DNA of 64,000 nucleotides from Ascarosepion bandense (GCA_037127315.1 JBBBDQ010001185.1:96001-160000), one strand, 5' to 3'. Shown: positions 47,098-57,995, numbered from the stretch's first letter. Notes: generated by a model not told the origin, from the letters alone. Program-made: numbers and translations.

Positions 47098-47537
47098 TCA
47101 AATAGACCATTGTCATTTATTAATATTTTAACTGCATTTATTTCATCATATTTATGCTACTTCTTATCACAACTTCAGAATCGTCATTCTAAGGTCCTTA
47201 ATAAAAAGCAGGGATCAGAAATAAAAGATTGATCTCCGCCAAATTTTAAACATTGCACTCTGACCTATATACTGACCTATTATTTTACTGTTTGCCACCA
47301 AAGGCAAATACGGCCGACAAGGTAGGTTTCATTAAAATTTTATTAAGTTTTTCCAGTATCGTAACATCTTTCAGTATTGTATGAGATAAGGAATATAAAG
47401 ATTGTCCATAATAATAATTTCTCAAGCACTTTCGGCCATTTCTATATCCGTTTTCAAGTTTTTATTTATTTTTTTAATCTGGTGTTTCTAGTAGAGAAAT
47501 GCTTGATGCTTAGCGTTTGGTAAAATAAAAATTATAG

Positions 47538-47540
<3 letters not shown>

Positions 47541-47597
<57 letters not shown>
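47541..47597. repeat. (TA)n microsatellite
   Basis: About 28 TA units. Confidence 0.98.
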
Positions 47598-47598
<1 letters not shown>

Positions 47599-47692
47599 GC
47601 ACCGCTCATTCCGTAATGTATTAGAGCACTCTGGCTATTGGGCGTGTATAATGATAGTATATACGCTAAAAAGTTTTCCTTCTACCGAGCGC

Positions 47693-47819
47693 CCATAGCC
47701 CAGAGGTAGAATCGCCGACTGACGCCGATTTGGTCAGGTTTCAATCCTGGGTTAAAAAGCAATCAGAATCTAACCGTACTGATGAGCTGTGATACAGCGA
47801 AACAGATCTGTCTGTGGAT

Positions 47820-47822
<3 letters not shown>
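47693..47822 (+). mobile_element. tRNA-like SINE carrying a hammerhead ribozyme
   Basis: A tRNA-like head (47693-47762) reads GAGCGCCCATAGCCCAGAGG, with A-box-like TAGCCCAGAGGTAGA, and a B-box arm CAGG-TTTCAAT-CCTG whose stem pairs perfectly. About 10 bases later a complete hammerhead ribozyme begins (47774-47817, separate entry). The unit ends at a (TA)n tract at 47823. A Pol III-type head followed by a hammerhead is known from schistosome SINE-like elements; here it occurs in a mollusc-like context. Only one copy is visible in the window, so boundaries are provisional. Confidence 0.7.
47774..47817 (+). ncRNA. Hammerhead ribozyme, intact core
   Basis: Stem I strand CCGTA (47774-47778) is followed by the core CTGATGA (47779-47785), stem II GCTG-TGATA-CAGC (47786-47798), the core GAAA (47799-47802), a short stem III CAG-AT-CTG (47803-47810), then TC, with predicted cleavage after 47812. 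TGTGG (47813-47817) pairs back to CCGTA through three canonical and two G-U pairs. All invariant core bases are present. The very short stem III and open stem I are the layout of retroelement-borne type I hammerheads. Activity is inferred, not shown. Confidence 0.8.

Positions 47823-47864
<42 letters not shown>
47823..47864. repeat. (TA)n microsatellite
   Basis: Twenty-one TA units directly after the hammerhead-bearing SINE. Confidence 0.98.
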
Positions 47865-47865
<1 letters not shown>

Positions 47866-47869
<4 letters not shown>

Positions 47870-47993
47870 GGATCTGCAGTGGCCCTGACTTGGCATCTCG
47901 ACTTCAATCACTTTCTCACCGATGTGACGTAAATTCCCTCTGTCTTTTCTACAAATATTTTAATGGAAAAAGCTCTGACGAGTTCTTCTATGG
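47866..47993 (+). pseudogene. CR1/jockey-like LINE fragment
   Basis: Encodes DLASRLQSLSHRCDVNSLCL and FYKYFNGKSSDEF, nearly the same as the 1930-2030 part of the LINE at 696-2448. It is an internal fragment with no 3' end, cut on both sides by (TA)n tracts. Confidence 0.85.
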
Positions 47994-47995
47994 TG

Positions 47996-47996
<1 letters not shown>

Positions 47997-48068
<72 letters not shown>
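47997..48068. repeat. (TA)n(TTA)n microsatellite
   Basis: TA units to 48034, then about 11 TTA units. Confidence 0.98.
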
Positions 48069-48092
48069 TTTAGAAGATGTACAAACTACAAG

Positions 48093-48150
48093 CTACTACA
48101 AAATAGTACATTTTGTTTTGACATTGAAAGTACAATGTCTCATCAGGTAG
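48093..48150 (-). ncRNA. Hammerhead ribozyme relic, one core change
   Basis: On the minus strand: stem I CTAC (48150-48147), core CTGATGA (48146-48140), a perfect 7-bp stem II GACATTG/CAATGTC with loop TACTTT, then AAAA where GAAA is required, a 6-bp stem III CAAAAT/ATTTTG, then TA, then GTAG (48096-48093), which pairs fully with CTAC. Only position G12 is changed, to A. On the plus strand this is C to T in a CpG (48119-48120), the commonest decay mutation. It is predicted inactive. Full stems II and III suggest a Penelope-type element end. Confidence 0.75.
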
Positions 48151-48648
48151 TTAATAATGATGGTAATAAACTTTTTTTTTAAAGAAAATTTTTAAAAAGA
48201 CTTCTTTTATTTTTGGAAATCTTTTTGGACGAGCTAAGAGAATATTAAAACAGAGGAAAAAAAGAAAGAGGGCAGAAAAGATGAGAAAGCAAAAAGGGAA
48301 ATCAATAAATGGAAAAGAAAGAGGAAAGAGAAAGAAATAGAGGAAGCAAAAAAGCAAAGAGGAAAACAAGAGAGAAAGAACTGAGAGGAAAGGGCCAATG
48401 GAAACGGCTAAGTGAGAGAAATTTTAAATTTAGGCAGGAAGTAAGTTTTAGACTGATATAGATATCGGTTACATGATATCTGGGCTTAACAAAGGAAAAA
48501 GTGAGAAAATACATACTGGGAGGGGAGGGAAGGGGGAAGACAACAGAATCGGCAAAGAAATAAAAAAAATTCAAACTTTGGCCGGAATTGAATTGCAAAT
48601 AGGTATTTGATTTTGATTAGTGTAAACTTACGGATTCTAGTTTATTGG

Positions 48649-48651
<3 letters not shown>

Positions 48652-48710
<59 letters not shown>
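48652..48710. repeat. (TA)n microsatellite
   Basis: About 29 TA units. The interval 48151-48651 is purine-rich with no recognised gene. Confidence 0.98.
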
Positions 48711-48714
<4 letters not shown>

Positions 48715-48923
48715 AATAACAAACCTAAGCCAATATATATAGTAAATAAATAACTTTAAGCCAACTTTCCATTTGTTTTAGGTTATTCGTCTCGGTTTTT
48801 TTTTTCTTTGGGCTGCATACTTTGACTGATGTTAAAGTGCTTAGCCCGTTCTTTTTTTATCATCATTTTTTCCTTCCGCGTATGTGCTCGGAGGGTTTTT
48901 CGAAAGGAGTATAACGATAAGTT

Positions 48924-48924
48924 T

Positions 48925-48984
<60 letters not shown>
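48924..48984. repeat. (AC)n(AT)n microsatellite
   Basis: Nine AC units followed by about 21 AT units. Confidence 0.98.
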
Positions 48985-48987
<3 letters not shown>

Positions 48988-49115
48988 TGAGATGTCAGGC
49001 CCACGCTGGCGAGCAAACAAATTTTTCATGGTGGTTATTTTCAGGTCAACTTAGAAAATTTTCAGGGCCAATTTCTTTTACTCTCTCCCGCAAAATTTCC
49101 ACCTGTTCGCATCTA

Positions 49116-50563
49116 CAGTAGCGGCTATAATATAAGGAACGGAAACGACAAAGACATAAATATGTGTATTACTAAAAAACTAATGCATGATTAGCAAGTT
49201 AAGGAACGATCTTGTAAATACTTGATTGTGAACGAAATATCAACAAAATATAATATTTGGTAAGCATCCCCTTATTTTCAATTTCTTCTCTGCATCGTTA
49301 ACCACATGATCTAATGAATTTCTTGCAAAAATCAGCAGTAATTCCCTCCCATTCGTCTTTAAATAACTCCCATAGGTGATACTGGTTTTTCGGGTTTCTT
49401 TTCTGAGCCCCTTCTCCAATTATCTTCCAAACATCTTCTATTGGATTCCGGTCGAGGCTCTGGGCTGGCTATTTTATTAGGGCGATTCCTTCTTCTTTAA
49501 ATAAAGCCATAGCCTTCTGAGCCTTGTGGCAAGGTGCACTGTCTTGCATGAAAATAGGAGATTCATAAAAATTATGGTATAATCTTGGTACCACATGCTG
49601 ATGAAGAAGCCTTTTGTAAATCTCAGCATTGATAATGTACGCGGATGATAGGGCCAACTTCTGCAGATGAAATCATTCCCCACACCATCACACTGCCGCC
49701 ACCAAACTTGACGGTTTTCTTGACACCTTGCAAGTTTTGCCCTCAGAACCAAATATAGTAAATTTGGACTCGTCACTGAAATGAACTGTACCCCATTGTG
49801 CGTCAGTCCAAACAACATTTTCTCTCGCATACTCCAGGCGTGCCCTTTGGTTTCGCTTTGAAATGAGAGGCTTCGAAGCTGGAATACGGGCATGCAATCT
49901 TACATTTTTTAACCTGCGAGCAACCGTTTTCCTTGAGATCTTATTATCTGTCTCTTCACTAAATTTTCGGGCAGTTGATGTAGAAGTTTTAAAACGGTTT
50001 TTTGTAGATATTCTAACAATTCTTCAATCTTCTCTTTGCGATGTTTTTTGAGGTCTGCCTGTTTTTGGTTTTGCATCTAACATTTTATCGGTTTTATACC
50101 TGCTAATTAAACGATGAACAACACTTTTAGACCTATGAACAATATCAGAAATTTCTGAAATTGACTTTTTTCTTGATAGCGATAATGAGTTTTTTCTTCA
50201 AAAGAGAGCGTTATGCGTGTAGAATTTGTCATATTGCTTAAAAATAAAGTCTTAATGATAAATTAACTTTTACTTATTGTTGAAAAGCTACATAGAGTTT
50301 TTTAACAATGTAAATTAAAAGTTTATGCAAATTATTAACATCGTTCCTTAACTTTTGTCCAGTAGCTGATTTCCTTTGTTCCATTTAATCTTTATTTAAA
50401 AAAAAAACTATTATGTAAATGTTTGTAACTTTGTATATTATTTATGCATTACACCCTAATCTTTATTTGGTAAAAATTTCTTTGTTAATCATGCATTACG
50501 TTTTAAGTAATACCCATATTTATGTCTTTGTTGTTTCCGTTCCTTATATTATGGCCGCTACTT
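49116..50563 (-). mobile_element. Tc1-like (DD34E) transposon, near complete, inactive
   Basis: A 1448-base element with inverted ends of about 85 bases (left CAGTAGCGGCTATAATATAA, right reversed AAGTAGCGGCCATAATATAA) and TA on both sides (49114-49115, 50564-50565). The minus-strand transposase starts at about 50231 with MTNSTRITLSFEEK, followed by a helix-turn-helix region and KTGRPQKTSQRED. The catalytic motifs are HFSDESKF (near 49770), QDSAPCHK (near 49540) and LDRNPIEDVW (near 49440). Thirty-four residues separate the second D from the E, so it is a DD34E enzyme. It is broken by a frameshift near 50170, a stop after QRED, a deletion between GSEGKT and the GGGSVMVWG region, and a stop after IALIK. 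Confidence 0.92.
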
Positions 50564-50565
50564 TA

Positions 50566-51213
50566 AATATATTTACTCAACTCATTTTCGACACTAATGT
50601 TTTAAACTGAATTTTTTAAAAATATAACGGTTTTCTTGAAGCTTTCATTTTAGCTTTACTTGAAAGTTAAATGATTGGATTTACGATTTACAGCAGGAAA
50701 ATACTTTGGTACATTTCAAATAGTAATTATCTTGATTGGAATCTCAACATTTTTCGCGTTTTCAAAATTCATAATTTTTTCGTCCATTTTGACTGCTTGA
50801 CAAGTTTAGTAAACAAAAGTTAATTTTCAGTTTTAAAAATCTTACCAAAATAAAATATACATGTGTGACACATTATTATTTTTGAAAAATGAGCAAATTT
50901 AAAGTTTAATGAATCTGATTTACACAACTATTACTTTTTTATAGCATGAAATTTAGAATATATTTTTAATCATGGAAGTCTGAAGTGATTCATGAAGTGA
51001 GTGATCACAGACAGATGTAGTGATAAGCTAAGTATGGTTAACCAGAATTTACATAATTGTCCATTTTCTTTTCTTGTAAGGGGAAGAAATAGTGAAACAC
51101 GTGACCCTTCAATGTAACACAGAAAATACCATCTTTAAAAAATAAACTCCCTATACACACACAAAAGATCTTTAAGTTATTTGAAAAAATCTTTTCACTC
51201 AAACATTTGTATT
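50566..51213. other. AT-rich gap
   Basis: Nothing recognised. Confidence 0.5.
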
Positions 51214-51440
51214 AAACGTTTCAATTTTCGATTAGTAAATATAGTCTTAACATAATAACTTAGTGACCTAGCCGCGACATGGCTTTAAAGAATTTTAAAA
51301 ATATTTTTGAAACTTTATAAATTATCAAATAAAAAAGTAGAAAATGAAAACAATTCATGTAAAAATTCATTATTTATCGAAAAATGTTTTTTCCGATTAT
51401 TATGTCTTTAATATATATTTTACAGGCAATTAAAAATTGA
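51214..51440. repeat. Unclassified dispersed repeat, copy 1
   Basis: Matches 60460-60690: both start TTTCAATTTTCGATTAGTAA, then ATATAGTCTT, AACTTA..GACCTAG / AACTTAATAACCTAG, TTTATAAATTATCA, AATGAAAACAATTC and GTAAAA(A/G)TTC. AT-rich, without coding capacity. Confidence 0.75.
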
Positions 51441-52105
51441 ATAATGTCAGTTTTATTTTACTAATCGGAGTAAATTTGCAGAAAAAATTGTTGCCAGAGT
51501 TTACTATGGATATTGTAATAGTCTAAACATACAATTTAAGTGATAGTTTTCAATATCATTTTTATAAAAACACGCATTATATTTTTACCTGGTTTCAAAG
51601 TGATAAAAATGTATACCTGTTGTTTCTTTCTAAAAGCAACGTTTTTATATTATATCCACCAGGCATATGTACGGTCAACAAGGACCTGAGATAAAGCCAA
51701 AGTTCAATATCCAATTGGGCTACGATTGAAAGCCTTCGAACCAGATTGTTCGCGTGATTTTATTCTGCTGCAACCGACTTGTTGATCCTACAAATAAGAG
51801 AAATTTCCAGTTTTTGCTGAAGAAATGTGGGTTGTAGTCAAACAATGCTAATATAATACAGCCAAAGGGTTTATATCTCGCGACTTTGTGTGTCAGTGCT
51901 TAGAGCCCTTTGATATATGAATATTGATGGATGTTGGGCAGTTCCGGATCATATTTGAAACCGGAGCAATGGAACTATATACCGATGCGCATTTAGCTTC
52001 AAATGCAGTCACAGTGCAAATAATTGCATGCTTATGCACACAAACGTAGGTACAAAAGCAATAAAGCTGCTAATCCGGAAATATTCATACGCTTGTAAAA
52101 GAGTT

Positions 52106-52111
<6 letters not shown>

Positions 52112-52165
<54 letters not shown>
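52112..52165. repeat. (TC)n microsatellite
   Basis: About 27 CT units. Confidence 0.98.
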
Positions 52166-52167
<2 letters not shown>

Positions 52168-52399
52168 AATACACAAAAATATACACACATATACGAAATA
52201 TATGCCACACTCACAAATAAAAAAGGCAACACTATTGGATATAAATCTTTACATGGTAAGCGATAACAAATTGTATTAAGAAAACAAAGATATTCAGTAG
52301 AAAAATATCAGTTTATTTTCAAAATATTTCTTTTACAAATATAATCAAATTTTCTTGTTCATGTTGGTCATTTTCCTAAAAGGCGGATTTCAACAATCC

Positions 52400-52690
52400 T
52401 TTCGTATTGCAGAGCAGCTGGTTGACCTCTCTCAGATCGACGCCTTTAGAGATGAGCGTCATTGCTCAGAACCCTCAGGATCAACACAGACTATGTGAAA
52501 TTTATGAGCATCAGTGTGGTCACCTCCTTGTTATTCGCAGACAGACACTTGTCATTCCTTCTGTTCACATAGATAATTTCAAGAAGCTCTTTATCTCCGA
52601 TCCGCTGTGGTTGTCGGCTAATGCTACGAGCACGGCGTACCTTTTCATTTCCTGTATCGGTTATGAAGCTGCCATGATTATACTCTGAAA
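52400..52690 (-). pseudogene. Possible mariner-like N-terminal fragment
   Basis: The minus strand, after a TTTCTCTTTCAG tract, reads MAAS, a stop, then MKRYAVLVALADNHSGSEIK SFLKLS and stop-containing sequence. The KRYAVLVALA..GSEIKSFLK pattern resembles the N-terminal helix-turn-helix of some mariner-like transposases. There are no other motifs and no ends. The region is more GC-rich than its surroundings, which supports a transferred or inserted origin. Confidence 0.3.
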
Positions 52691-53080
52691 GAGAAATAAG
52701 ATTGTTAATATTTGGTGCGTGTCACGTAACATTACATTAACTCGTTTTCCACCAATGACCAACTAAAAATGTGTTCTCAAATAACTGGTGCCACACAGTA
52801 CAGTCATTTACAAGTGCAAAACATGTTCGGATATCACTCATAAATAGATGTATGGATGTTCTTTAGCATTTATCACCATTATTAAAAATCGATACTTGAG
52901 CTTAACTAAAAGCCATGATTTTGAATTCTGATATCCAATATAGGCAAACTCTACCACTTGGAAGATTCTGCTTCGCCAATCTTTCTATATCTATTTCTTT
53001 CCTTTGGGTGTGTCGTAATAATACTAATATAATAACATTTATAAATCTCTACTTACATTATATTCATAGATACAGCGAGA

Positions 53081-53347
53081 ACCTCGATATGTTGTAATGG
53101 TTAACAAGCTTATCTCGTTAGATTAAACTAATGAGTAGTGGGTTCGATCCTAACTCTGTACTCCACGCTTTCGGCCTTGTGGCTCGTCTAAACTACGCTT
53201 AGAAAACTATGAGGCACCGCGATGTGTTGTAATGGTTAGCAAGCTTGTCTCGCTAGGAAAATACGATTGAGTAGAGAGTTTGATCCTCACTGGTAGTCCC
53301 ATAATTTCGGCCTTGTACTACGTGTAAGCTACCCTTATGAACATCAT
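53081..53347 (+). mobile_element. Tandem dimer of tRNA-like SINE units (family C)
   Basis: Unit 1 (53081-53212) reads ACCTCGATATGTTGTAATGG (A-box-like), GTGGGTTCGATCC (canonical B box), then TTTCGGCC and CTACGCTTAGAAAA. Unit 2 (53213-53347) repeats the order: GCACCGCGATGTGTTGTAAT, GAGTTTGATCCTCA, TTTCGGCC, CTACCCTTATGAA. Each unit is about 133 bases. The order resembles tRNA-derived dimers. The copy at 8991-9165 keeps the same unit 1 to unit 2 junction. Confidence 0.7.
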
Positions 53348-53491
53348 CATATTCATAGATAAATGTACATAATTTGTCCTTGTAAACGTAACAAACTCTC
53401 AGAGAAAATTTGTTTTACATATTAACATATTCATCCATACTTACAATTACTGGCGTAATCAAACAAATACACTTACGTATTGTTAACAATT

Positions 53492-53519
53492 ATTAACAGT
53501 TAAACCCAGATATCCATCT

Positions 53520-53582
<63 letters not shown>
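53492..53582. repeat. 29-bp direct repeat plus (TG)n(TA)n, copy 1
   Basis: ATTAACAGTTAAACCCAGAT..ATCCATCTT (53492-53520), then (TG)n and (TA)n. The same 29 bases occur exactly at 53868-53896, again followed by (TA)n. Confidence 0.9.
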
Positions 53583-53588
<6 letters not shown>

Positions 53589-53867
53589 ATAGCTGTCTAT
53601 TTCAACATACAACTATAATAATTTTCCAGTTAATCCTAATAATTATTTTGTTAATTTTTTTTCTTCACAATAGATCTGCGGAGCCAAGGAGCCTTGCAGC
53701 TTTCTGGGCCTCTAGGAAACTTGCGGTCTTCCCCCTCGCAATTGCGAGGTCTGCGGGGGCCCTAAGCACGGCCCTGATAATGCACAAAAGTATATTTATT
53801 AATATATATAATTAATAACTCTGTTTACAATACATTCAGCACTATTTTAACAAAACCTGAATAATTC

Positions 53868-53893
53868 ATTAACAGTTAAACCCAGATATCCAT

Positions 53894-53944
<51 letters not shown>
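53868..53944. repeat. 29-bp direct repeat plus (TA)n, copy 2
   Basis: Exact copy of 53492-53520 followed by (TA)n to 53944. Confidence 0.9.
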
Positions 53945-53946
<2 letters not shown>

Positions 53947-54071
53947 CATGAAAGAACTCTAACAAGCACGTTCAACAACTGTTCAGAGAAAATGTAAAAG
54001 CGTGCAGAATGACTGTTACAAACACACTCTAACAAATATTTAGATTTGAATAGATTATTTTGTTTTGCAAA

Positions 54072-54073
<2 letters not shown>

Positions 54074-54110
<37 letters not shown>
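54074..54110. repeat. (TA)n microsatellite
   Basis: About 18 TA units. Confidence 0.95.
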
Positions 54111-54111
<1 letters not shown>

Positions 54112-57100
54112 CACAACTGTTATGAACTTTAACATAATAATATTAATGTAGATACACCTAGGTAGTCGAAATATCGAATATAATTACTACCACGTATTTA
54201 TAGACATATTCATGTACCATCATATATCTTAAGAATATGGGCATCTCATCGTGATGTAATAACCAGAAATCTGAGTTTATAGATCTTTAGTTGTGAATTC
54301 ATTTCATCCTGGGCCTTATAATTGTAGCATTATGTCAAAACTAAACTTGCTAATTATTTCTATTATATCGAGAATGCGCAGACGATTATTCATAGTTACT
54401 TTTATTTTTAAATATAGAAAAATAGTTCTACGGCCCACAATCTGTGATCTGTAGTACTAATTCAGGTTTATCTCACTGAAAATAAAATACAATATTAATA
54501 TAAAAAATATTTGTCAGTACAGGAAGCTGTTACGTAGTCGCACAAAGATAGATACGCCTTGATGAATACCAACCATTTCGATTCAGTATTTTATTTGTTA
54601 TGAATTTAGGAAGCGTCAATATAATTCTGATGTGACATTTGTTTTTAGTTTGTAAGAAAAATAGCTTCAACTTGAGTTTTTTTTTTCTATACGACATTTT
54701 CAGTTAGCGAAGTAATAATTTTATTTGAGCAATAAAATATTTCTTTTACGATCTAATAACGGATCGGATTTTGAGTACAGGTTTGATTTAGATTCGACAA
54801 AAAGTTAAAACAGACACACGCTCGCGCGTGCGCAAAGAAATAGAAACAGATCAATTGCTCATTGTCTCCGGAAGTAACAATCGCTGATCAATTCTAGATG
54901 ATAGGCTTGACAAATTCATTGTTGGAATAATTATTCGAACTCTAATATTAGCACTGAACAATCTTTTGAAATAAATAAATAAATAAACTTGATTTAATTT
55001 TAATAATTTTGAGAAATATCGTTATCATATCCATAATCTTTCGGACCAGTGAACCCATTCTTTGTGGTACTTATCACAATGTTTCAGCCGATGCATTTTA
55101 GAGTCTTCTTCAGTTGTACAAACCGTAAGAAAGAGTGAGAGGTTCTCTATATTTACAAAAATGCATTTAAGAATTATTCCGAATATTGCGTCCATTCTTT
55201 GCCTTGTTTATATTGTTTCCAAAGATTTTTTAGATGATTAATTTAGTCTTGCCATTACTGTCTCATCGACACACAAACATCGACACACAAACATCGACAC
55301 ACAAACATCGACACACAAACATCGTTTCATAAACACGGGTAGCTCATTCTCTAGAGACATAAATGTTGATTAACTAATTCTTTGTTATATTTTTTGTCGT
55401 AAAAATTTTCATATTTGTATAACATCCTTTTTTCTTTTATTTTGCTGTCATTTCCGCATTAGTCAGATTAGATGGCAAATAAGCAAATAACAGACGCAGA
55501 AAAGAAATATATTTACCCAAAAGAACGAATGCAGATGACACATTTGAAAACATACACACACACAAAGATGTATATTCATTTGCATACACTCAAAGAAATA
55601 TAATTATTGATTCATATAGCTTTTGGTTATTTTCTTGAGTGAAAATATTTGTTAAACTATTATTTTAATGTAAAAACTTTAATTGAAACTTGTTTTGTAA
55701 ACAATGAAAACTAAGAATTATATTTGGTTTGAGTACATATAAATACTTTATATAGTTGTATCTATGTTAGATTTTATACTGCAAGTCAATGTTTTCTCAA
55801 TAAAAATGACATTAATCGACTAATGTTGGTACATCGATGGTGCTGTCGTTGAGTAGAGCGCCCATACGTCTGCCCCTGTTGCTCCTGACACGAGTCTGAA
55901 CGATAGATTGCACTCGTCTAGCTATCTGTCATCGTGTGCGCGCATGGTGTTGCATGTTAGCGTCTTCCTGTTGATTTTACCGTGTAATTTCAAACTTGCT
56001 TTTAATTTATTATTTGCTCTCGTAAACTATTATATTATGTGTATATAAAATCCGTGATATTTCATAATCTCCAACATTCTTTCAGAGATTGGTTTTGCTA
56101 TCTTTTCTACATTAAAAATAACAATCAAAATTGATGCAAGTAATACGAGCTTTTAACATGCAACACCTTTTAATTACTTCCTAGGTTGTCTTTGCTTAAA
56201 TATTGTTTTTTTCCGCCTCACATACAACAATATGTTTTCTATCAGATTGATAGCTCAAGAAGCTGATAATCATTATATCAATTTTGTGTCTTTGAAAACA
56301 TATTTACCAAAATGACTAATTGTCATCTTTGCAGAATCTAAAAGAATGTTGTCTTGTAAGAATTTGCTCGTTAGTTTAAATGTTTTGGCTGTAACTTGTA
56401 CTACAGAGAATCTTATTCTCTACGAATATTGTCTTTTAATCCGTGTTAATCGACAGTTTTTATAAAGAGACCAATCTCTAGTCCAGTCATAGTCCACCCA
56501 GTGTACATATAGTCCACCCAGTGTACATATAGTCCACCCAGTGTACATATAGGTCCATTACTAAAATTACTTATGAGAAATCAGTTTCCATATTCCTTTT
56601 TCGCTTAACTTACACGTTTTTCGTTTTGCTGTTTACTTAAATGTGTTTCCTTGCTTTCATATCATTGGCCAATATTCTTAATATTCTACATCTTAACTTT
56701 TTATTTACAGCGGGACTTCAGTATCTTGAAATATTTCCTTGCTGATCAATCCATTTTTCTTGCTTTTGATTTGCATCAAATTGTTTTTGTAACATTCTTA
56801 AAGCTAACGTTTTAATTTATTTTCACTTGTTCAGTAGTCTCTCTTCAACTCTATCGCATTTTCCTCTGTTGTATTCCTTATCACTGAATATGTAGTTCCT
56901 ATTTTATCACAATAATGTATTTATATATCTGAAACGATGCAGCGTCACATTTTCTTCCTGGTAAAACAAAGCTTCAGAGTGAAGGAACTGGCGCTTGTCC
57001 TGCATTTCATCTATACAAAGCTCTGAGCGAGGCCGACTTGAACATCGAGATCAACTCTATGTAAATATTAAAGAAAGTTGGCAGAATTACTGCTCCTCTC

Positions 57101-57490
57101 AATGATAGCCTTTTACCTGCCACCGTGGATTTGTGACGCGTAATAAATCAGGCTTTGCTCTCAGCTCTCACAAACATGTGGCAATTGATCATCAAGCAAA
57201 AAGGCTCAACTGCATGTTCCATAGGTCAAAAAGTTTGCAAAAAAAACCTGCAGGCATTGGGAGACATGCGTTTCCATAAAAGCACCTTTTTATTTTACTC
57301 TCATTTGTCGTCCACTACTAGAGAATCTACTATGAAAGAACAATGTCTCCTAAAGTACAACAATTTTGTAATAGTTTGTAGTTTACACATGTTCTAAAGT
57401 AATAATTAATAATAAATATTCATTCCTCTAGTTTTATATTGTTTTAAATTAATGTTTTGAACGTTGCAATTATTTCTTTCTTTCCTTATC
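54111..57490. other. AT-rich stretch with small tandem repeats
   Basis: No gene recognised. Contains four copies of the 14-mer ATCGACACACAAAC (55265-55320) and three exact copies of ATAGTCCACCCAGTGTACAT (56489-56548). A weak hammerhead-like string is at about 55080-55115 (minus). A less AT-rich patch at 55835-55985 is unexplained. Confidence 0.6.
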
Positions 57491-57494
57491 CATT

Positions 57495-57496
<2 letters not shown>

Positions 57497-57527
<31 letters not shown>
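57497..57527. repeat. (TA)n microsatellite
   Basis: About 15 TA units, touching the left arm of the Penelope-like remnant. Confidence 0.95.
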
Positions 57528-57529
<2 letters not shown>

Positions 57530-57549
57530 CATTTGTAAACGAGTTATTT

Positions 57550-57586
57550 CGCGACCGAGGTTTCTGTCACATGATGTCTTCAGCGA
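57550..57586 (-). ncRNA. Degenerate hammerhead-like motif, left arm
   Basis: Minus strand: core CTGAAGA (57583-57577; the base at position 7 is free in hammerheads), a poorly paired stem II ending before GAAA (57564-57561), stem III CC-TC-GG (57560-57555), then TC, then GCG. Stem I is weakened because one C is missing before the core. Confidence 0.5.
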
Positions 57587-57995
57587 TTTTTTTTTTTTTT
57601 AGGAACGCTGCTTTAATCATGGGTCTACATTTAAATTAGAAAACTCAAAAAATGTACAAAATTGGCTAGCCACATGTGGAAATTAAAATTAAAACATGGA
57701 AAAGACCCAGACATAAAGTAGAGTATAATGAAAACAGCCAAGCCTTACAACGGTGGCAAAATATGTAGACTGTGCCAGGAAGAAAAGTTAGCTGTTATGT
57801 TATTCCCAAACAAAAATTAATTACTAAAATTATGAAATTACAGAAATTATGACAGTACCATAAAATACCTATTAGGGTCATACAACAATGGATGAAAACG
57901 TTATAACTTCTAATTGTGAAAATTGCGCCTGCATAAAAATCCCTATTAAGTGAGCATTCTTATAAAAAAAAACGGTAAATTCAATTATTGCAAAT

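Noticed and set aside
53660..53780. Complete second hAT MITE
   Set aside because: Only one CAGGGCCG-type end is visible; the other end and the duplication are missing.
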